Shown: one piece after another, positions 30,579 through 41,975 of the stretch
Layout of the letters: the number at the start of each line of letters is the position of its first letter
How positions within the stretch are numbered: position 1 is the stretch's first letter
From: Leclercia adecarboxylata
GTDB taxonomy: Bacteria > Pseudomonadota > Gammaproteobacteria > Enterobacterales > Enterobacteriaceae
Reading direction: 5' to 3'
Length of the DNA stretch: 64,000 nucleotides
NCBI RefSeq assembly: GCF_006874705.1
Contig: NZ_CP035382.1
Coordinates: 186,001-250,000 of the forward strand
Notes under the pieces: model-generated
Seen by the model: the letters and a program-made list of their open reading frames with translations, nothing else
Told to the model about the DNA's origin: nothing
The model's database searches: none
Program-made: the position numbers and the translations under genes

Positions 30579-31412
30579 TGGCGTCCAGCCGTCGGTATAC
30601 CAGATGTGCAGCAGGGCGTACGAACGCCACGGCTGCCAGCGTTCGGCATAGCGGCGTATTTGCGCCGGGGTCATCCCGGCAAAGCGCTGTTTAATTGCAT
30701 AATCATCCGCCAGAAAGACATCTTTGGCCTGCCAGCCGCGCAGGGCGAAGTAGTTCGCCGTCCAGCGGCCGATCCCCGGTCGGGTCTGGAGGGCTTTTAT
30801 CGCGCTGTCGATATCCTCCGGGGTTTCCTGGGGGAAATCCCCCGCCACCACCGACTGCGCAAGATGAATCAGCGCTTCCGCGCGCTTCAGCGGCATGCCC
30901 AGCGCTTTCAACGCCAGCGGGTCGGCACCCGCCACCGCGGCAGGCGTCGGGAAACAGCGATAGCCCGGTGCCTCAGGCAGGGGTTCGCCGCAGAGCGCCA
31001 CCAGCTTAGCCGTCAGCTTCGCGGCCATCGCCACGCTGACCAGTTGCCCGAGGATCGCGCGCACGCCCTGCTCCCAGGTATCAACGGAGCCCGGCAGGCG
31101 CAGGCCAGGCCGTGCGGCTCCCAGAGTGCCCAGCGCAGCGGCGATCTGCTGCGGATCGCAGTGCAGATCGAACAGGCGGGTGATGCGCGCCAGGCAGAGA
31201 TCGGCAATCGGCAACAGTCCGTCGCTGAGCACCACCTCCAGCGTGCCCCTGGGTTGCGGCTTCACGTGGATCACTCCCCGGTATCCTTCGCAGGCAAAAC
31301 TGCGGGTGTAGTCGGTGGCGGTCACGATTTCAATCCCGGCGACCGCACGATCGCCAAGAAATTTCAACATCCATTGCCAGTCATAGGGCGGCTGCCAGGT
31401 CAGGGTAAACAT
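30549..31412 (-). CDS. alkA: DNA-3-methyladenine glycosylase II AlkA
   Basis: 287 residues (E. coli 282). N-terminal AlkA domain, then the HhH-GPD fold: LGAARPGLRLPG, the helix-hairpin-helix TRPGIGRWTANYFALRG (~210-225) and the catalytic Asp in DVFLADDYAIKQRF (Asp237, equivalent to Asp238 of E. coli). It excises alkylated bases. The C-terminus is longer than in E. coli and its last 30 bases overlap the 3' end of the convergent dgcE. A good AAGGAG site precedes the ATG, and upstream there is an Ada-type site. Confidence 0.95.
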   Translation of the reverse strand: MFTLTWQPPYDWQWMLKFLGDRAVAGIEIVTATDYTRSFACEGYRGVIHVKPQPRGTLEVVLSDGLLPIADLCLARITRLFDLHCDPQQIAAALGTLGAARPGLRLPGSVDTWEQGVRAILGQLVSVAMAAKLTAKLVALCGEPLPEAPGYRCFPTPAAVAGADPLALKALGMPLKRAEALIHLAQSVVAGDFPQETPEDIDSAIKALQTRPGIGRWTANYFALRGWQAKDVFLADDYAIKQRFAGMTPAQIRRYAERWQPWRSYALLHIWYTDGWTPSVDGEISGI

Positions 31413-31438
31413 CGTCGCTCCTTATTTTGTCCTGTCTC

Positions 31439-31473
31439 AGCATAAACGGAGATGGCGGGTTGCGCCTTGCTTT
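31439..31473 (-). promoter_or_regulatory. alkA promoter with Ada-type box
   Basis: The minus strand reads AAAGCAAGGCGCA at 31473-31461, resembling the Ada box of the E. coli alkA promoter (AAAGCAAA...GCGCA), and TATGCT at 31444-31439 matches its -10 element. Spacing to the alkA ATG (31412) is also similar. This suggests methylated Ada activates alkA here too. Confidence 0.6.
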
Positions 31474-31545
31474 CATATTCCTGTTGTCGCCAGCCTGACA
31501 TTTCGCTAAAGTCTCGCCCCTTCTCAATGGCATGGGGACGTTGAA

Positions 31546-32898
31546 GTGTTTATCGGATTTGACTATGGCACCGCCAACTGCTCAGTTGCGGTAATGCAGA
31601 ACGGGCAGCCGCAGCTGCTGAAAATGGAAAACAACAGCACGCTGCTGCCGTCGATGCTCTGCGCACCGACCCGCGAGGCGGTAAGCGAGTGGCTGTACCG
31701 CCATCACCAGGTTCCGGCCACCGGTACGGAAACCCAGGCGCTGCTGCGCCGCGCGGTCAACTTTAACCGCGAGGAAGACATCGACGTCACCCCGGGGAGC
31801 GTGCAGTTTGGCCTGTCGTCACTGAGTCACTACGTTGAAGATCCGGAGGAGGTGTACTTCGTTAAGTCACCGAAATCCTTCCTCGGGGCCAGCGGCCTGA
31901 AGCCGCAGCAGGTGGCGCTGTTTGAAGATCTGGTCTGCGCCATGATGCTGCATATTCGCCAGCAGGCGCAGTCCCAGCTGACGGAGGAGATCGCCCAGGC
32001 GGTGATTGGTCGTCCGATCAACTTCCAGGGGCTGGGGGGCGATGAGGCGAACCAGCAGGCGCAGGGGATCCTCGAGCGTGCCGCACAGCGCGCCGGGTTC
32101 CGCGACGTGGTGTTCCAGTATGAGCCGGTTGCCGCCGGTCTGGATTTTGAAGCGACCCTGAGTAGTGAAAAACGGGTGCTGGTGGTGGATATCGGCGGCG
32201 GGACCACCGACTGCTCGCTGCTGCTGATGGGCCCGCAGTGGCGCCAGCGTCGCGATCGCGAAACCAGCCTGCTCGGGCACAGCGGCTGCCGTATCGGCGG
32301 TAACGACCTGGACATCGCCCTGGCCTTCAAAAGCCTGATGCCGCTGCTCGGCATGGGCGGACAAACTGAAAAAGGCACCGCCCTGCCCATTCTGCCGTGG
32401 TGGAACGCCGTGGCGATCAACGACGTGCCGGCCCAGAGCGATTTCTACAGCGTCGCCAACGGGCGTTTTCTTAACGATCTGGTGCGCGACGCCCAGGACG
32501 GCGACAAAGTGGCGCTGCTGCATAAAGTCTGGCGCCAGCGCCTGAGCTACCGGATGGTGCGCAGCGCGGAAGAGAGCAAAATTGCGCTCTCCGGGGCCGC
32601 AGAGCACGCCGTGACGCTGCCGTTTATCAGCGACGAGCTGGCGACCGCCATCAGCCAGCAGGGGCTGGAAGCCGCGCTTGCTCAGCCGTTACAGCGCATT
32701 CTGGAACAGGTGCAGCTGGCGCTGGATAACGGCAACGAAAAGCCGGACGTGATCTACCTCACCGGGGGCAGCGCCCGCTCACCGCTGATTAAAAAAGCGC
32801 TGGCGCAGCAGTTGCCGGGCATCCCGATTGCCGGGGGCGATGATTTCGGCTCCGTCACCGCCGGGCTGGCCCGCTGGGCGCAGGTGGTCTTTAGCTAG
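31546..32898 (+). CDS. yegD: Hsp70-like chaperone family protein YegD
   Basis: 450 residues, as in E. coli YegD; the start is the GTG at 31546 (VFIGFDYGTANCSVAV). It has the actin/Hsp70 ATPase fold: phosphate-1 loop IGFDYGTANCS at the N-terminus, VVDIGGGTTDCSL near residue 215 and the adenosine motif TGGSARSPLIKKAL near residue 408. There is no substrate-binding domain, so it is a truncated DnaK relative. The cellular role is unknown. Divergent from alkA. Confidence 0.93.
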   Translation: MFIGFDYGTANCSVAVMQNGQPQLLKMENNSTLLPSMLCAPTREAVSEWLYRHHQVPATGTETQALLRRAVNFNREEDIDVTPGSVQFGLSSLSHYVEDPEEVYFVKSPKSFLGASGLKPQQVALFEDLVCAMMLHIRQQAQSQLTEEIAQAVIGRPINFQGLGGDEANQQAQGILERAAQRAGFRDVVFQYEPVAAGLDFEATLSSEKRVLVVDIGGGTTDCSLLLMGPQWRQRRDRETSLLGHSGCRIGGNDLDIALAFKSLMPLLGMGGQTEKGTALPILPWWNAVAINDVPAQSDFYSVANGRFLNDLVRDAQDGDKVALLHKVWRQRLSYRMVRSAEESKIALSGAAEHAVTLPFISDELATAISQQGLEAALAQPLQRILEQVQLALDNGNEKPDVIYLTGGSARSPLIKKALAQQLPGIPIAGGDDFGSVTAGLARWAQVVFS

Positions 32899-32906
32899 TG
32901 TGGAAA

Positions 32907-32987
32907 TGCCGGGCGGCGCTGCGCTTGCCCGGCCTACAAAATCCGCACCAACACGTAGGCCGGGTAAGGCAACGCCGCCACCCGGCA
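32907..32987. repeat. REP pair (BIME) between yegD and mdtA
   Basis: Two inverted REP units: TGCCGGGCGGCGCTGCGCTT onward (32907-32937) and GTAGGCCGGGTAAGGCAACG onward (32955-32987), separated by 17 bases. The sequence and head-to-head layout are those of enterobacterial BIMEs. Confidence 0.85.
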
Positions 32988-33054
32988 TGCAGACCGCACC
33001 GTCCGCGCCCCGCGCCATTCAGACAATTCCCGACAGTCTTCCATATTTCCTCCA

Positions 33055-33072
33055 TTTTTCTGCTCCATTGCC
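33055..33072 (+). promoter_or_regulatory. Candidate BaeR box upstream of mdtA
   Basis: TTTTTCTGCTCCATTGCC resembles the BaeR-binding consensus (TTTTTCTCCATDATTGGC), about 13 of 18 positions. It lies ~50 bases upstream of the mdtA ATG, with TATTAT (33085-33090) as a possible -10. BaeR autoactivation of the mdtABCD-baeSR operon is established in E. coli. Confidence 0.6.
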
Positions 33073-33124
33073 TCACTAAACTAGTATTATTTTCCGCACA
33101 GTTTCAGGATGAGTACGTATAACG

Positions 33125-34357
33125 ATGAAAGGCCGCAATAAATCCCGCTGGGTAATCGCCGCTGGCATCATTGTGGTGGCCCTTGCCGCCGCGTGGTACT
33201 GGCATCAACACTCTTCGGCCCCTGCCGGTGCGACCAGCCAGGCGCAGCGCCCGGCGGGCGGTGGACGCCACGGGATGCGTGGCGGTGCGCTGGCGCCGGT
33301 GCAGGCCGCGACCGCGGTCAGCAAATCCGTGCCGCGCTACCTCTCCGGGCTTGGCACCATTACCGCCGCCAATACCGTGACCGTGCGCAGCCGCGTCGAC
33401 GGGCAGCTGATCGCCCTGCACTTCCAGGAAGGGCAACAGGTGAAAGCCGGCGATCTGCTGGCGGAAGTCGATCCCAGCCAGTTCAAAGTGGCGCTGGCTC
33501 AGGCCCAGGGCCAGCTGGCGAAAGACACCGCCACCCTCGCCAATGCCCGCCGCGATCTGGCCCGTTATCAACAGCTGGTGAAAACCAATCTCGTCTCCCG
33601 CCAGGAGCTTGATGCCCAGCAGGCGCTGGTCAGCGAAAGCCTTGGCACGATCAAAGCGGATCAAGCCGCTGTTGCCAGCGCGCAACTCCAGCTCGACTGG
33701 AGCCGCATCACCGCCCCTATCGACGGGCGCGTCGGCTTGAAGCAGGTGGATATCGGTAATCAGATCTCCAGCGGAGATACCACCGGGATCGTGGTGCTGA
33801 CTCAGACCCACCCTATCGATCTGGTGTTTACCCTGCCGGAGAGCGATATCGCTACCGTGATCCAGGCGCAGAAAGCGGGTCAGAGCTTAGCCGTGGAAGC
33901 CTGGGACCGGGCCAACAAGCAGAAGCTGAGCGACGGCACCCTGCTGAGCCTCGACAACCAGATCGACACCACCACCGGCACCATCAAGCTGAAAGCGCGT
34001 TTTAACAATCAGGACGACGCCCTGTTCCCTAACCAGTTCGTTAACGCCCGGATGCTGGTTGCCACCGAAGAGAACGCGGTGGTGATCCCGACCGCGGCAT
34101 TGCAGATGGGTAACGAAGGCAACTTCGTCTGGGTGCTGAACAGCGACAACAAAGTCAGCAAGCACCTGGTGAAACCGGGGATTCAGGACAGCCAGAGCGT
34201 GGTGATTGCCGCCGGATTATCGGCAGGCGACCGCGTGGTAACCGACGGCATCGACCGTCTGACCGAAGGGGCGAAAGTGGAAGTGGTGGAAGCCCACGCC
34301 GACACCCCTGCCGGGCCTGCAAAACGCGAACATAAAAAACAGGGAGAGAACGCCTGA
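33125..34357 (+). CDS. mdtA: RND multidrug efflux membrane-fusion protein MdtA
   Basis: 410 residues (E. coli 415). The N-terminal anchor [18 protein letters not shown] is followed by a biotinyl-lipoyl-like domain ([20 protein letters not shown]), a coiled-coil hairpin rich in Gln/Ala (~100-165), and a beta-barrel domain ([18 protein letters not shown]). It is the periplasmic adaptor joining MdtBC to TolC. The stop overlaps the mdtB ATG by one base, so translation is coupled. Confidence 0.95.
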   Translation: MKGRNKSRWVIAAGIIVVALAAAWYWHQHSSAPAGATSQAQRPAGGGRHGMRGGALAPVQAATAVSKSVPRYLSGLGTITAANTVTVRSRVDGQLIALHFQEGQQVKAGDLLAEVDPSQFKVALAQAQGQLAKDTATLANARRDLARYQQLVKTNLVSRQELDAQQALVSESLGTIKADQAAVASAQLQLDWSRITAPIDGRVGLKQVDIGNQISSGDTTGIVVLTQTHPIDLVFTLPESDIATVIQAQKAGQSLAVEAWDRANKQKLSDGTLLSLDNQIDTTTGTIKLKARFNNQDDALFPNQFVNARMLVATEENAVVIPTAALQMGNEGNFVWVLNSDNKVSKHLVKPGIQDSQSVVIAAGLSAGDRVVTDGIDRLTEGAKVEVVEAHADTPAGPAKREHKKQGENA

Positions 34358-37300
34358 TGCAGGTGATGCCCCCGAGCTCTACAGGCGGGCCGTCACGTCT
34401 GTTTATCCTGCGCCCTGTCGCCACCACCCTGTTGATGGTGGCGATCCTGCTGGCGGGGATCATCGGCTACCGCTTCCTGCCGGTCTCCGCCCTGCCGGAA
34501 GTGGATTACCCCACCATTCAGGTGGTCACGCTCTACCCCGGCGCCAGCCCGGATGTAGTGACCTCGGCCATTACCGCCCCGCTGGAGCGCCAGTTTGGGC
34601 AGATGTCGGGCCTGAAGCAGATGTCCTCTCAGAGTTCCGGCGGCGCGTCGGTGGTGACGTTGCAGTTCCAGCTCAGCCTGTCGCTGGACGTCGCCGAGCA
34701 GGAGGTGCAGGCCGCGATCAACGCCGCCACTAACCTGCTGCCCTCCGACCTGCCTAACCCGCCGGTCTACAGCAAGGTCAACCCGGCGGATCCGCCGATC
34801 ATGACCCTCGCCGTCACCTCCTCCGCCATGCCGATGACCCAGGTCGAAGACATGGTGGAAACCCGCGTGGCGCAGAAGATCTCTCAGGTCTCCGGCGTCG
34901 GGCTGGTGACCCTGTCCGGCGGCCAGCGCCCGGCGGTTCGCGTGAAGCTGAACGCCCAGGCGATCGCCTCCCTCGGGCTGACCAGCGAAACCATCCGCAC
35001 CGCCATCAGCAACGCCAACGTCAACTCGGCGAAAGGCTCGCTCGATGGCCCGACCCGGGCAGTGACGCTCTCCGCCAACGACCAGATGCAGTCTGCCGAC
35101 GAATATCGTCAGCTGATTGTCGCGTATCAGAACGGAGCGGCAATCCGCTTAGGGGATGTCGCCACCGTCGAACAAGGGGCTGAAAATAGCTGGCTCGGCG
35201 CATGGGCCAACAAGCAGCAGGCGATCGTGATGAACGTTCAGCGCCAGCCGGGGGCGAACATCATCGATACCGCCGACAGCATTCGCACCATGCTGCCAAC
35301 GCTTATCGACAGCCTGCCGAAATCGGTCAGCGTCAAGGTGCTGTCGGATCGCACCACCAACATTCGCGCCTCGGTCAGCGACACCCAGTTTGAACTGATG
35401 CTGGCCATCGCGCTGGTGGTGATGATCATCTACCTGTTCCTGCGCAACGTTCCGGCGACCATTATTCCCGCCGTGGCGGTGCCCCTGTCGCTGGTCGGCA
35501 CCTTCGCGGTGATGGTGTTCCTCGACTTCTCGATCAACAACCTGACGTTGATGGCCCTGACCATCGCCACCGGCTTTGTGGTGGATGACGCCATCGTGGT
35601 GATCGAGAACATCTCCCGCTATATCGAGAAAGGGGAAAAGCCGCTGGCGGCGGCGCTGAAAGGGGCCGGCGAGATCGGCTTCACCATCATCTCCCTCACC
35701 TTCTCGTTAATTGCGGTGCTGATCCCGCTGCTGTTTATGGGCGATATCGTCGGGCGACTGTTCCGCGAGTTTGCGGTGACCCTGGCGGTGGCGATTTTAA
35801 TCTCGGCGGTGGTGTCGCTCACCCTGACGCCGATGATGTGCGCCCGCATGCTGAGCCATGAGTCCCTGCGCAAGCAGAACCGCTTCTCCCGCGCCTCGGA
35901 ACGCATGTTCGAGCGCATTATTGCCGCCTACGGCCGCATGCTGACGAAAGTGCTGAACCACCCGTGGGCCACCCTCGGCGTGGCGCTGGGCACCCTGGCC
36001 CTGAGCGTGCTGCTGTGGGTGATGATCCCGAAAGGCTTCTTCCCTGTTCAGGATAACGGCATTATTCAGGGCACATTGCAGGCCCCGCAGTCGGTGTCGT
36101 TCGCCAGCATGGCCCAGCGCCAGCAGGCGGTCTCGGAAGCGATCATGAAAGATCCGGCGGTGGAGAGCCTGACGTCGTTTGTCGGCGTCGATGGCACCAA
36201 CCCGTCGCTGAACAGCGCCCGCCTGCAGATCAACCTCAAGCCGCTGGACGATCGTGACGATCGGGTTAACACGGTGATCGAACGATTGCAGAGTGCGGTG
36301 GCGAAAGTGCCGGGCGTGGCGCTCTACCTGCAGCCGACTCAGGATCTGACCATCGACACTACGGTGAGCCGCACCCAGTATCAGTTCACCCTGCAGGCCA
36401 CCAGCCTCGACGCCCTCAGCACCTGGGTGCCGCAGCTGGTGGATGAGCTACAGCAGCTGCCGCAGCTCTCCGACGTCAGCAGCGACTGGCAGGACAAAGG
36501 GCTGGCGGCGTACATCAACGTCGACCGCGACAGCGCCAGCCGTCTGGGGATCTCCATGGCGGATGTGGATAATGCGCTGTACAACGCCTTCGGTCAGCGC
36601 CTGATCTCCACCATCTACACCCAGGCCAACCAGTACCGGGTAGTGCTCGAGCACGACACCCGGCAGACGCCAGGCCTGGCGGCACTGGATTCGGTACGCC
36701 TGACCAGCAAAGACGGCGGGGTTGTGCCCCTGAGCGCGATTGCCAAAGTGGAGGAGCGCTATACGCCGCTGGCGGTGAACCATTTGGATCAGTTCCCATC
36801 CACCACCATCTCGTTTAACGTCCCGGATGATTACTCGCTGGGCGAAGCGGTGCAGGCAATTACCGACGCGGAGAAAAACCTCAGCTTCCCGACCGACATC
36901 CAGACTAAATTCCAGGGCAGTACCCTGGCATTCCAGGCGGCGCTCGGGAGTACCATCTGGCTGATCGTGGCCGCGGTGGTGGCGATGTACATCGTGCTGG
37001 GGGTGCTGTACGAGAGCTTTATCCATCCGATCACCATTCTCTCAACCCTGCCGACCGCGGGCGTGGGGGCCCTGCTGGCCCTGATGCTGGCGGGCAGCGA
37101 GCTGGACGTGATTGCGATTATCGGCATCATTCTGCTGATCGGTATCGTCAAGAAGAACGCCATCATGATGATCGACTTTGCTCTCGCCGCCGAGCGCGAG
37201 CAGGGCATGCCGCCGCGGGAGGCGATCTATCAGGCCTGCCTGCTGCGTTTCCGTCCGATCCTGATGACCACCCTGGCCGCGCTGCTCGGCGCCCTGCCGC

Positions 37301-37482
37301 TGATGCTCAGCACCGGGGTCGGGGCAGAGCTGCGTCGTCCGTTAGGCATCGGCATGGTCGGCGGTCTGCTGGTGAGCCAGGTGTTAACCCTTTTCACCAC
37401 CCCGGTGATCTATCTGCTGTTTGACCGCCTGGCCTTGTGGAGCAAAAGCCGCTTCCCGAAACGTGAAGAAGAGGAGGCGTAA
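34357..37482 (+). CDS. mdtB: RND multidrug efflux transporter subunit MdtB
   Basis: 1041 residues (E. coli 1040). RND inner-membrane pump: 12 membrane helices and two large periplasmic loops. The proton-relay Asp pair is in [15 protein letters not shown] (TM4), and [18 protein letters not shown] is in TM10. MdtB and MdtC form a heterotrimer that exports bile salts, novobiocin and other compounds in E. coli. Confidence 0.96.
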   Translation: MQVMPPSSTGGPSRLFILRPVATTLLMVAILLAGIIGYRFLPVSALPEVDYPTIQVVTLYPGASPDVVTSAITAPLERQFGQMSGLKQMSSQSSGGASVVTLQFQLSLSLDVAEQEVQAAINAATNLLPSDLPNPPVYSKVNPADPPIMTLAVTSSAMPMTQVEDMVETRVAQKISQVSGVGLVTLSGGQRPAVRVKLNAQAIASLGLTSETIRTAISNANVNSAKGSLDGPTRAVTLSANDQMQSADEYRQLIVAYQNGAAIRLGDVATVEQGAENSWLGAWANKQQAIVMNVQRQPGANIIDTADSIRTMLPTLIDSLPKSVSVKVLSDRTTNIRASVSDTQFELMLAIALVVMIIYLFLRNVPATIIPAVAVPLSLVGTFAVMVFLDFSINNLTLMALTIATGFVVDDAIVVIENISRYIEKGEKPLAAALKGAGEIGFTIISLTFSLIAVLIPLLFMGDIVGRLFREFAVTLAVAILISAVVSLTLTPMMCARMLSHESLRKQNRFSRASERMFERIIAAYGRMLTKVLNHPWATLGVALGTLALSVLLWVMIPKGFFPVQDNGIIQGTLQAPQSVSFASMAQRQQAVSEAIMKDPAVESLTSFVGVDGTNPSLNSARLQINLKPLDDRDDRVNTVIERLQSAVAKVPGVALYLQPTQDLTIDTTVSRTQYQFTLQATSLDALSTWVPQLVDELQQLPQLSDVSSDWQDKGLAAYINVDRDSASRLGISMADVDNALYNAFGQRLISTIYTQANQYRVVLEHDTRQTPGLAALDSVRLTSKDGGVVPLSAIAKVEERYTPLAVNHLDQFPSTTISFNVPDDYSLGEAVQAITDAEKNLSFPTDIQTKFQGSTLAFQAALGSTIWLIVAAVVAMYIVLGVLYESFIHPITILSTLPTAGVGALLALMLAGSELDVIAIIGIILLIGIVKKNAIMMIDFALAAEREQGMPPREAIYQACLLRFRPILMTTLAALLGALPLMLSTGVGAELRRPLGIGMVGGLLVSQVLTLFTTPVIYLLFDRLALWSKSRFPKREEEEA

Positions 37483-40400
37483 GTGAAGTTTTTTGCCCTC
37501 TTCATTTACCGCCCGGTGGCGACGATTTTAATTTCGCTCGCCATCACCCTCTGCGGCGTGCTCGGCTTCCGGCTGCTGCCGGTGGCCCCGCTGCCGCAGG
37601 TGGATTTCCCGGTGATTATGGTCAGCGCCTCACTCCCCGGGGCCTCGCCGGAGACCATGGCCTCATCGGTGGCGACGCCGCTGGAGCGCTCCCTGGGACG
37701 CATTGCCGGGGTCAACGAGATGACCTCCAGCAGCTCCCTCGGCAGCACGCGCATCATTCTGGAATTCAAGTTTAACCGCGACATCAACGGCGCGGCGCGG
37801 GACGTGCAGGCGGCGATCAACGCCGCGCAAAGCCTGCTCCCGAGCGGGATGCCGAGCCGGCCGACCTATCGCAAGGCCAACCCGTCCGATGCGCCGATCA
37901 TGATCCTGACGCTCACCTCGGAAACCTACTCCCAGGGGCAGCTGTACGACTTCGCCTCCACCCAGCTGGCGCAAACCATCGCCCAGATCGACGGCGTGGG
38001 CGATGTCGACGTCGGCGGCAGCTCCCTGCCCGCGGTGCGCGTGGGGCTCAACCCGCAGGCGCTGTTTAACCAGGGCGTGTCGCTGGACGACGTGCGCAGC
38101 GCCATCAGCAACGCCAACGTGCGTAAACCCCAGGGGTCGGTGGAGGACGGCAGCCACCGCTGGCAGATCCAGACCAACGACGAGCTGAAAACCGCGGCGG
38201 AATATCAGCCCTTAATCATCCACTACAACAACGGCGCGGCGGTGCGCTTAAGCGACGTGGCGAGCGTCACCGACTCGGTGCAGGACGTGCGTAACGCCGG
38301 GATGACCAACGCCAAACCGGCCATTTTGCTGATGATCCGCAAGCTGCCGGAAGCCAACATTATTGAGACGGTGAACAGCATCCGCGCCCGGCTGCCGGAG
38401 CTGCAGGAGACTATTCCGGCGGCCATTGACCTGCAGATCGCCCAGGACCGCTCCCCCACCATTCGCGCCTCGCTGGAGGAGGTGGAGCAGTCGCTGATTA
38501 TCTCGGTGGCGCTGGTGATCCTGGTGGTGTTCCTGTTCCTGCGCTCCGGGCGCGCGACGCTGATCCCGGCGGTGGCGGTCCCGGTGTCGCTGATCGGCAC
38601 CTTCGCCGCCATGTACCTGTGCGGCTTTAGCCTCAACAACCTGTCGCTGATGGCCCTGACCATCGCCACCGGCTTTGTGGTGGATGACGCCATCGTGGTG
38701 CTGGAGAACATCTCCCGCCACCTCGAAGCGGGGATGAAACCGCTCCAGGCGGCGTTGCAGGGCAGCCGGGAGGTGGGCTTTACGGTGCTCTCCATGAGCC
38801 TGTCGCTGGTGGCGGTGTTCCTGCCGCTGCTGCTGATGGACGGTCTGCCGGGGCGTCTGCTCAGAGAGTTCGCCGTCACCCTGTCGGTGGCGATCGGCAT
38901 TTCGCTGCTCGTATCCTTAACCCTGACCCCGATGATGTGCGGCTGGATGCTCAAGCGCAGCCCGCCCCAGTCGCAGCCGCGCAAGAAAGGCTTTGGCCGG
39001 ATGCTGATGGCGCTGCAGGCGGGCTACGGCAAATCGCTCAAATGGGTGCTGAACCACACCCGGATCGTCGGCCTGGTGCTGGTCGGTACCATTGCGCTTA
39101 ACGTCTGGATGTACATCACCATCCCGAAAACCTTCTTCCCGGAGCAGGACACCGGGGTGCTGATGGGCGGCATTCAGGCCGACCAGAGTATCTCCTTCCA
39201 GGCGATGCGCGGCAAGCTGCAGGACTTCATGAAGATCATCCGCGAAGATCCGGCGGTGGATAACGTCACCGGCTTTACCGGTGGGTCGCGGGTCAACAGC
39301 GGGATGATGTTTATCACTCTCAAAGCCCGCGACGAGCGTAACGAAACCGCCCAGCAGGTGATCGACCGCCTGAGGGTGAAGCTCGCCAAAGAGCCCGGGG
39401 CGAACATGTTCCTGGTGGCGGTGCAGGATATCCGCGTCGGCGGGCGTCAGTCGAACGCCAGCTACCAGTATACCCTGCTGTCGGACGATCTCGCGGCCCT
39501 CAGGGAGTGGGAGCCGAAGATCCGCAAGGCGCTGGCGGCCCTGCCGGAGCTGGCGGACGTTAACTCCGACCAGCAGGACAACGGCGCCGAGATGGCCCTG
39601 ACCTACGACCGCGAAACCATGTCCCGGCTGGGCATCGATGTCAACGCCGCCAACAGCCTGCTGAACAACGCCTTCGGCCAGCGGCAGATCTCGACCATCT
39701 ATCAGCCGATGAACCAGTACAAGGTGGTGATGGAGGTCGATCCGCGCTATACCCAGGACATCAGCGCCCTGGATAAGATGTTTGTGATTAATAGCGACGG
39801 CAAGGCGATCCCGCTCTCCTACTTCGCCAGCTGGCAGCCCGCTAACGCGCCGCTGTCGGTCAATCACCAGGGGCTGTCGGCGGCGTCGACCGTGTCGTTT
39901 AACCTGCCGACCGGCAAATCACTCTCGGAAGCCAGCGAGGCCATCACCCGCGCCATGACCCAGCTCGGGGTGCCGTCAACGGTGCGCGGCAGCTTCGCCG
40001 GCACCGCCCAGGTGTTCCAGGAGACCATGAACTCGCAGGTGATCCTGATTCTGGCGGCGATCGCCACGGTCTATATCGTTCTCGGCGTGCTGTACGAGAG
40101 CTACGTCCATCCGCTGACCATCCTCTCCACCCTGCCCTCGGCGGGCGTGGGGGCGTTGCTGGCGCTGGAGCTGTTTGGCGCCCCGTTCAGCCTGATTGCG
40201 CTGATTGGCATTATGCTGTTAATCGGGATCGTGAAGAAAAACGCCATCATGATGGTCGACTTTGCGCTGGAGGCACAGCGCAACGGCAACATGACTCCGC
40301 AGGAGGCGATCTTCCAGGCCTGCCTGCTGCGTTTTCGCCCGATCATGATGACTACCCTGGCGGCGCTGTTTGGCGCGCTGCCGCTGGTAATCTCCAGCGG

Positions 40401-40560
40401 TGATGGCGCAGAGCTGCGTCAGCCCCTGGGGATCACCATTGTCGGCGGGCTGGTGATGAGCCAGCTGCTGACCCTGTACACCACCCCGGTGGTCTATCTG
40501 TTCTTTGATCGCTTACGGGTGCGTTTTTCACGTAAACAGAAAGAGACGGTAACCGGCTAA
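37483..40560 (+). CDS. mdtC: RND multidrug efflux transporter subunit MdtC
   Basis: 1025 residues, as in E. coli; GTG start immediately after the mdtB TAA, preceded by the GGAGG in the mdtB tail. RND fold paralogous to MdtB, with [15 protein letters not shown] in TM4 and [18 protein letters not shown] in TM10. It is the partner that carries most of the drug-binding role in the MdtB2C trimer. The end overlaps mdtD by one base. Confidence 0.96.
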   Translation: MKFFALFIYRPVATILISLAITLCGVLGFRLLPVAPLPQVDFPVIMVSASLPGASPETMASSVATPLERSLGRIAGVNEMTSSSSLGSTRIILEFKFNRDINGAARDVQAAINAAQSLLPSGMPSRPTYRKANPSDAPIMILTLTSETYSQGQLYDFASTQLAQTIAQIDGVGDVDVGGSSLPAVRVGLNPQALFNQGVSLDDVRSAISNANVRKPQGSVEDGSHRWQIQTNDELKTAAEYQPLIIHYNNGAAVRLSDVASVTDSVQDVRNAGMTNAKPAILLMIRKLPEANIIETVNSIRARLPELQETIPAAIDLQIAQDRSPTIRASLEEVEQSLIISVALVILVVFLFLRSGRATLIPAVAVPVSLIGTFAAMYLCGFSLNNLSLMALTIATGFVVDDAIVVLENISRHLEAGMKPLQAALQGSREVGFTVLSMSLSLVAVFLPLLLMDGLPGRLLREFAVTLSVAIGISLLVSLTLTPMMCGWMLKRSPPQSQPRKKGFGRMLMALQAGYGKSLKWVLNHTRIVGLVLVGTIALNVWMYITIPKTFFPEQDTGVLMGGIQADQSISFQAMRGKLQDFMKIIREDPAVDNVTGFTGGSRVNSGMMFITLKARDERNETAQQVIDRLRVKLAKEPGANMFLVAVQDIRVGGRQSNASYQYTLLSDDLAALREWEPKIRKALAALPELADVNSDQQDNGAEMALTYDRETMSRLGIDVNAANSLLNNAFGQRQISTIYQPMNQYKVVMEVDPRYTQDISALDKMFVINSDGKAIPLSYFASWQPANAPLSVNHQGLSAASTVSFNLPTGKSLSEASEAITRAMTQLGVPSTVRGSFAGTAQVFQETMNSQVILILAAIATVYIVLGVLYESYVHPLTILSTLPSAGVGALLALELFGAPFSLIALIGIMLLIGIVKKNAIMMVDFALEAQRNGNMTPQEAIFQACLLRFRPIMMTTLAALFGALPLVISSGDGAELRQPLGITIVGGLVMSQLLTLYTTPVVYLFFDRLRVRFSRKQKETVTG

Positions 40561-41975
40561 TGACTGATCTCCCCGCCAACGTTCGCTGGCAGCTATGGAT
40601 TGTCGCCTTCGGCTTTTTTATGCAGGCCCTGGATACGACCATCGTTAACACCGCCCTCCCCTCAATGGCGCAGAGCCTGGGGGAGAGCCCGCTGCATATG
40701 CATATGGTGATCGTCGCCTATGTGCTGACGGTGGCGGTAATGCTGCCCGCCAGCGGCTGGCTGGCGGACAAGGTCGGGGTGCGCAATATCTTCTTTACCG
40801 CCATCGTGCTGTTTACCGCCGGGTCGCTGTTCTGCGCCCGGGCGGAAACGCTGAACGAGCTGGTGATGTCCCGGGTGTTGCAGGGCGTCGGCGGGGCGAT
40901 GATGGTCCCGGTCGGCAGGCTGACGGTGATGAAGATCGTTCCGCGTGAGCAGTACATGGCGGCAATGACCTTCGTCACCCTGCCCGGCCAGGTGGGGCCG
41001 CTGCTCGGCCCGGCCCTTGGCGGGATGCTGGTGGAGTATGCTTCCTGGCACTGGATCTTCCTGATCAACCTGCCGGTGGGCATTATCGGGGCGATAGCCA
41101 CCCTCTGGCTGATGCCAAACTACAAAATGCAGACCCGGCGTTTCGATCTGGTGGGGTTCTTCCTGCTGGCGGCAGGGATGGCGACCCTGACGTTAGCCCT
41201 TGACGGTCAGAAGGGGCTGGGGATCTCCACCCTCTCGCTGGCCGGGCTGGTCGCCATCGGGGTGATTTCCATTCTCTGGTATCTGTGGCATGCCCGGGAT
41301 AACGATCGCGCCCTGTTCAGCCTGAGCCTGTTTCGCAATACCACTTACCGGCTGGGGCTGCTCGGCAGCTTTGTCGGACGCATCGGCAGCGGGATGCTGC
41401 CGTTTATGACCCCGGTATTTTTACAGATTGGCCTCGGCTTCTCGCCGTTCCACGCCGGGCTGATGATGATCCCGATGGTGCTCGGCAGCATGGGGATGAA
41501 GCGCATTGTGGTCCAGGTGGTGAACGCTCTCGGCTATCGCCGGGTGCTGGTGGCCTCAACCCTCGGGCTGGCGCTGGTGAGCCTGCTGTTTATGGGCGTC
41601 GCGCTGCTCGGCTGGTACTACGTCCTGCCGCTGGTGCTGTTCTGCCAGGGGATGATCAACTCCATCCGCTTCTCCTCCATGAACACCCTGACCCTGAAGG
41701 ATCTGCCCGACGAGCAGGCGAGCAGCGGCAACAGCCTGCTGTCGATGATCATGCAGCTGTCGATGAGCGTCGGCGTCACCATTGCCGGGCTGCTGCTGGG
41801 CATGTACGGCCAGCATCATCTGACGGCGGACAGCCCCGTTGTCCATCAGGTGTTCCTCTACACCTACCTGAGCATGGCGGTGATTATCGCCCTGCCGGCC
41901 TTTGTTTTCGCCCGGGTCCCGGATGATACCAGCAAGAATGTCGTCATCAGGCGGCGCAAAAGGAGTGAACCATGA
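40560..41975 (+). CDS. mdtD: MFS transporter MdtD
   Basis: 471 residues, as in E. coli. DHA2-type major facilitator with about 14 membrane helices; conserved [13 protein letters not shown] in TM1 and [14 protein letters not shown] in the loop 2-3 motif, and [10 protein letters not shown] in TM5. Although in the mdt operon, it is not needed for MdtABC drug export in E. coli; a role in iron/citrate export has been proposed. It overlaps baeS by 4 bases. Confidence 0.94.
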   Translation: MTDLPANVRWQLWIVAFGFFMQALDTTIVNTALPSMAQSLGESPLHMHMVIVAYVLTVAVMLPASGWLADKVGVRNIFFTAIVLFTAGSLFCARAETLNELVMSRVLQGVGGAMMVPVGRLTVMKIVPREQYMAAMTFVTLPGQVGPLLGPALGGMLVEYASWHWIFLINLPVGIIGAIATLWLMPNYKMQTRRFDLVGFFLLAAGMATLTLALDGQKGLGISTLSLAGLVAIGVISILWYLWHARDNDRALFSLSLFRNTTYRLGLLGSFVGRIGSGMLPFMTPVFLQIGLGFSPFHAGLMMIPMVLGSMGMKRIVVQVVNALGYRRVLVASTLGLALVSLLFMGVALLGWYYVLPLVLFCQGMINSIRFSSMNTLTLKDLPDEQASSGNSLLSMIMQLSMSVGVTIAGLLLGMYGQHHLTADSPVVHQVFLYTYLSMAVIIALPAFVFARVPDDTSKNVVIRRRKRSEP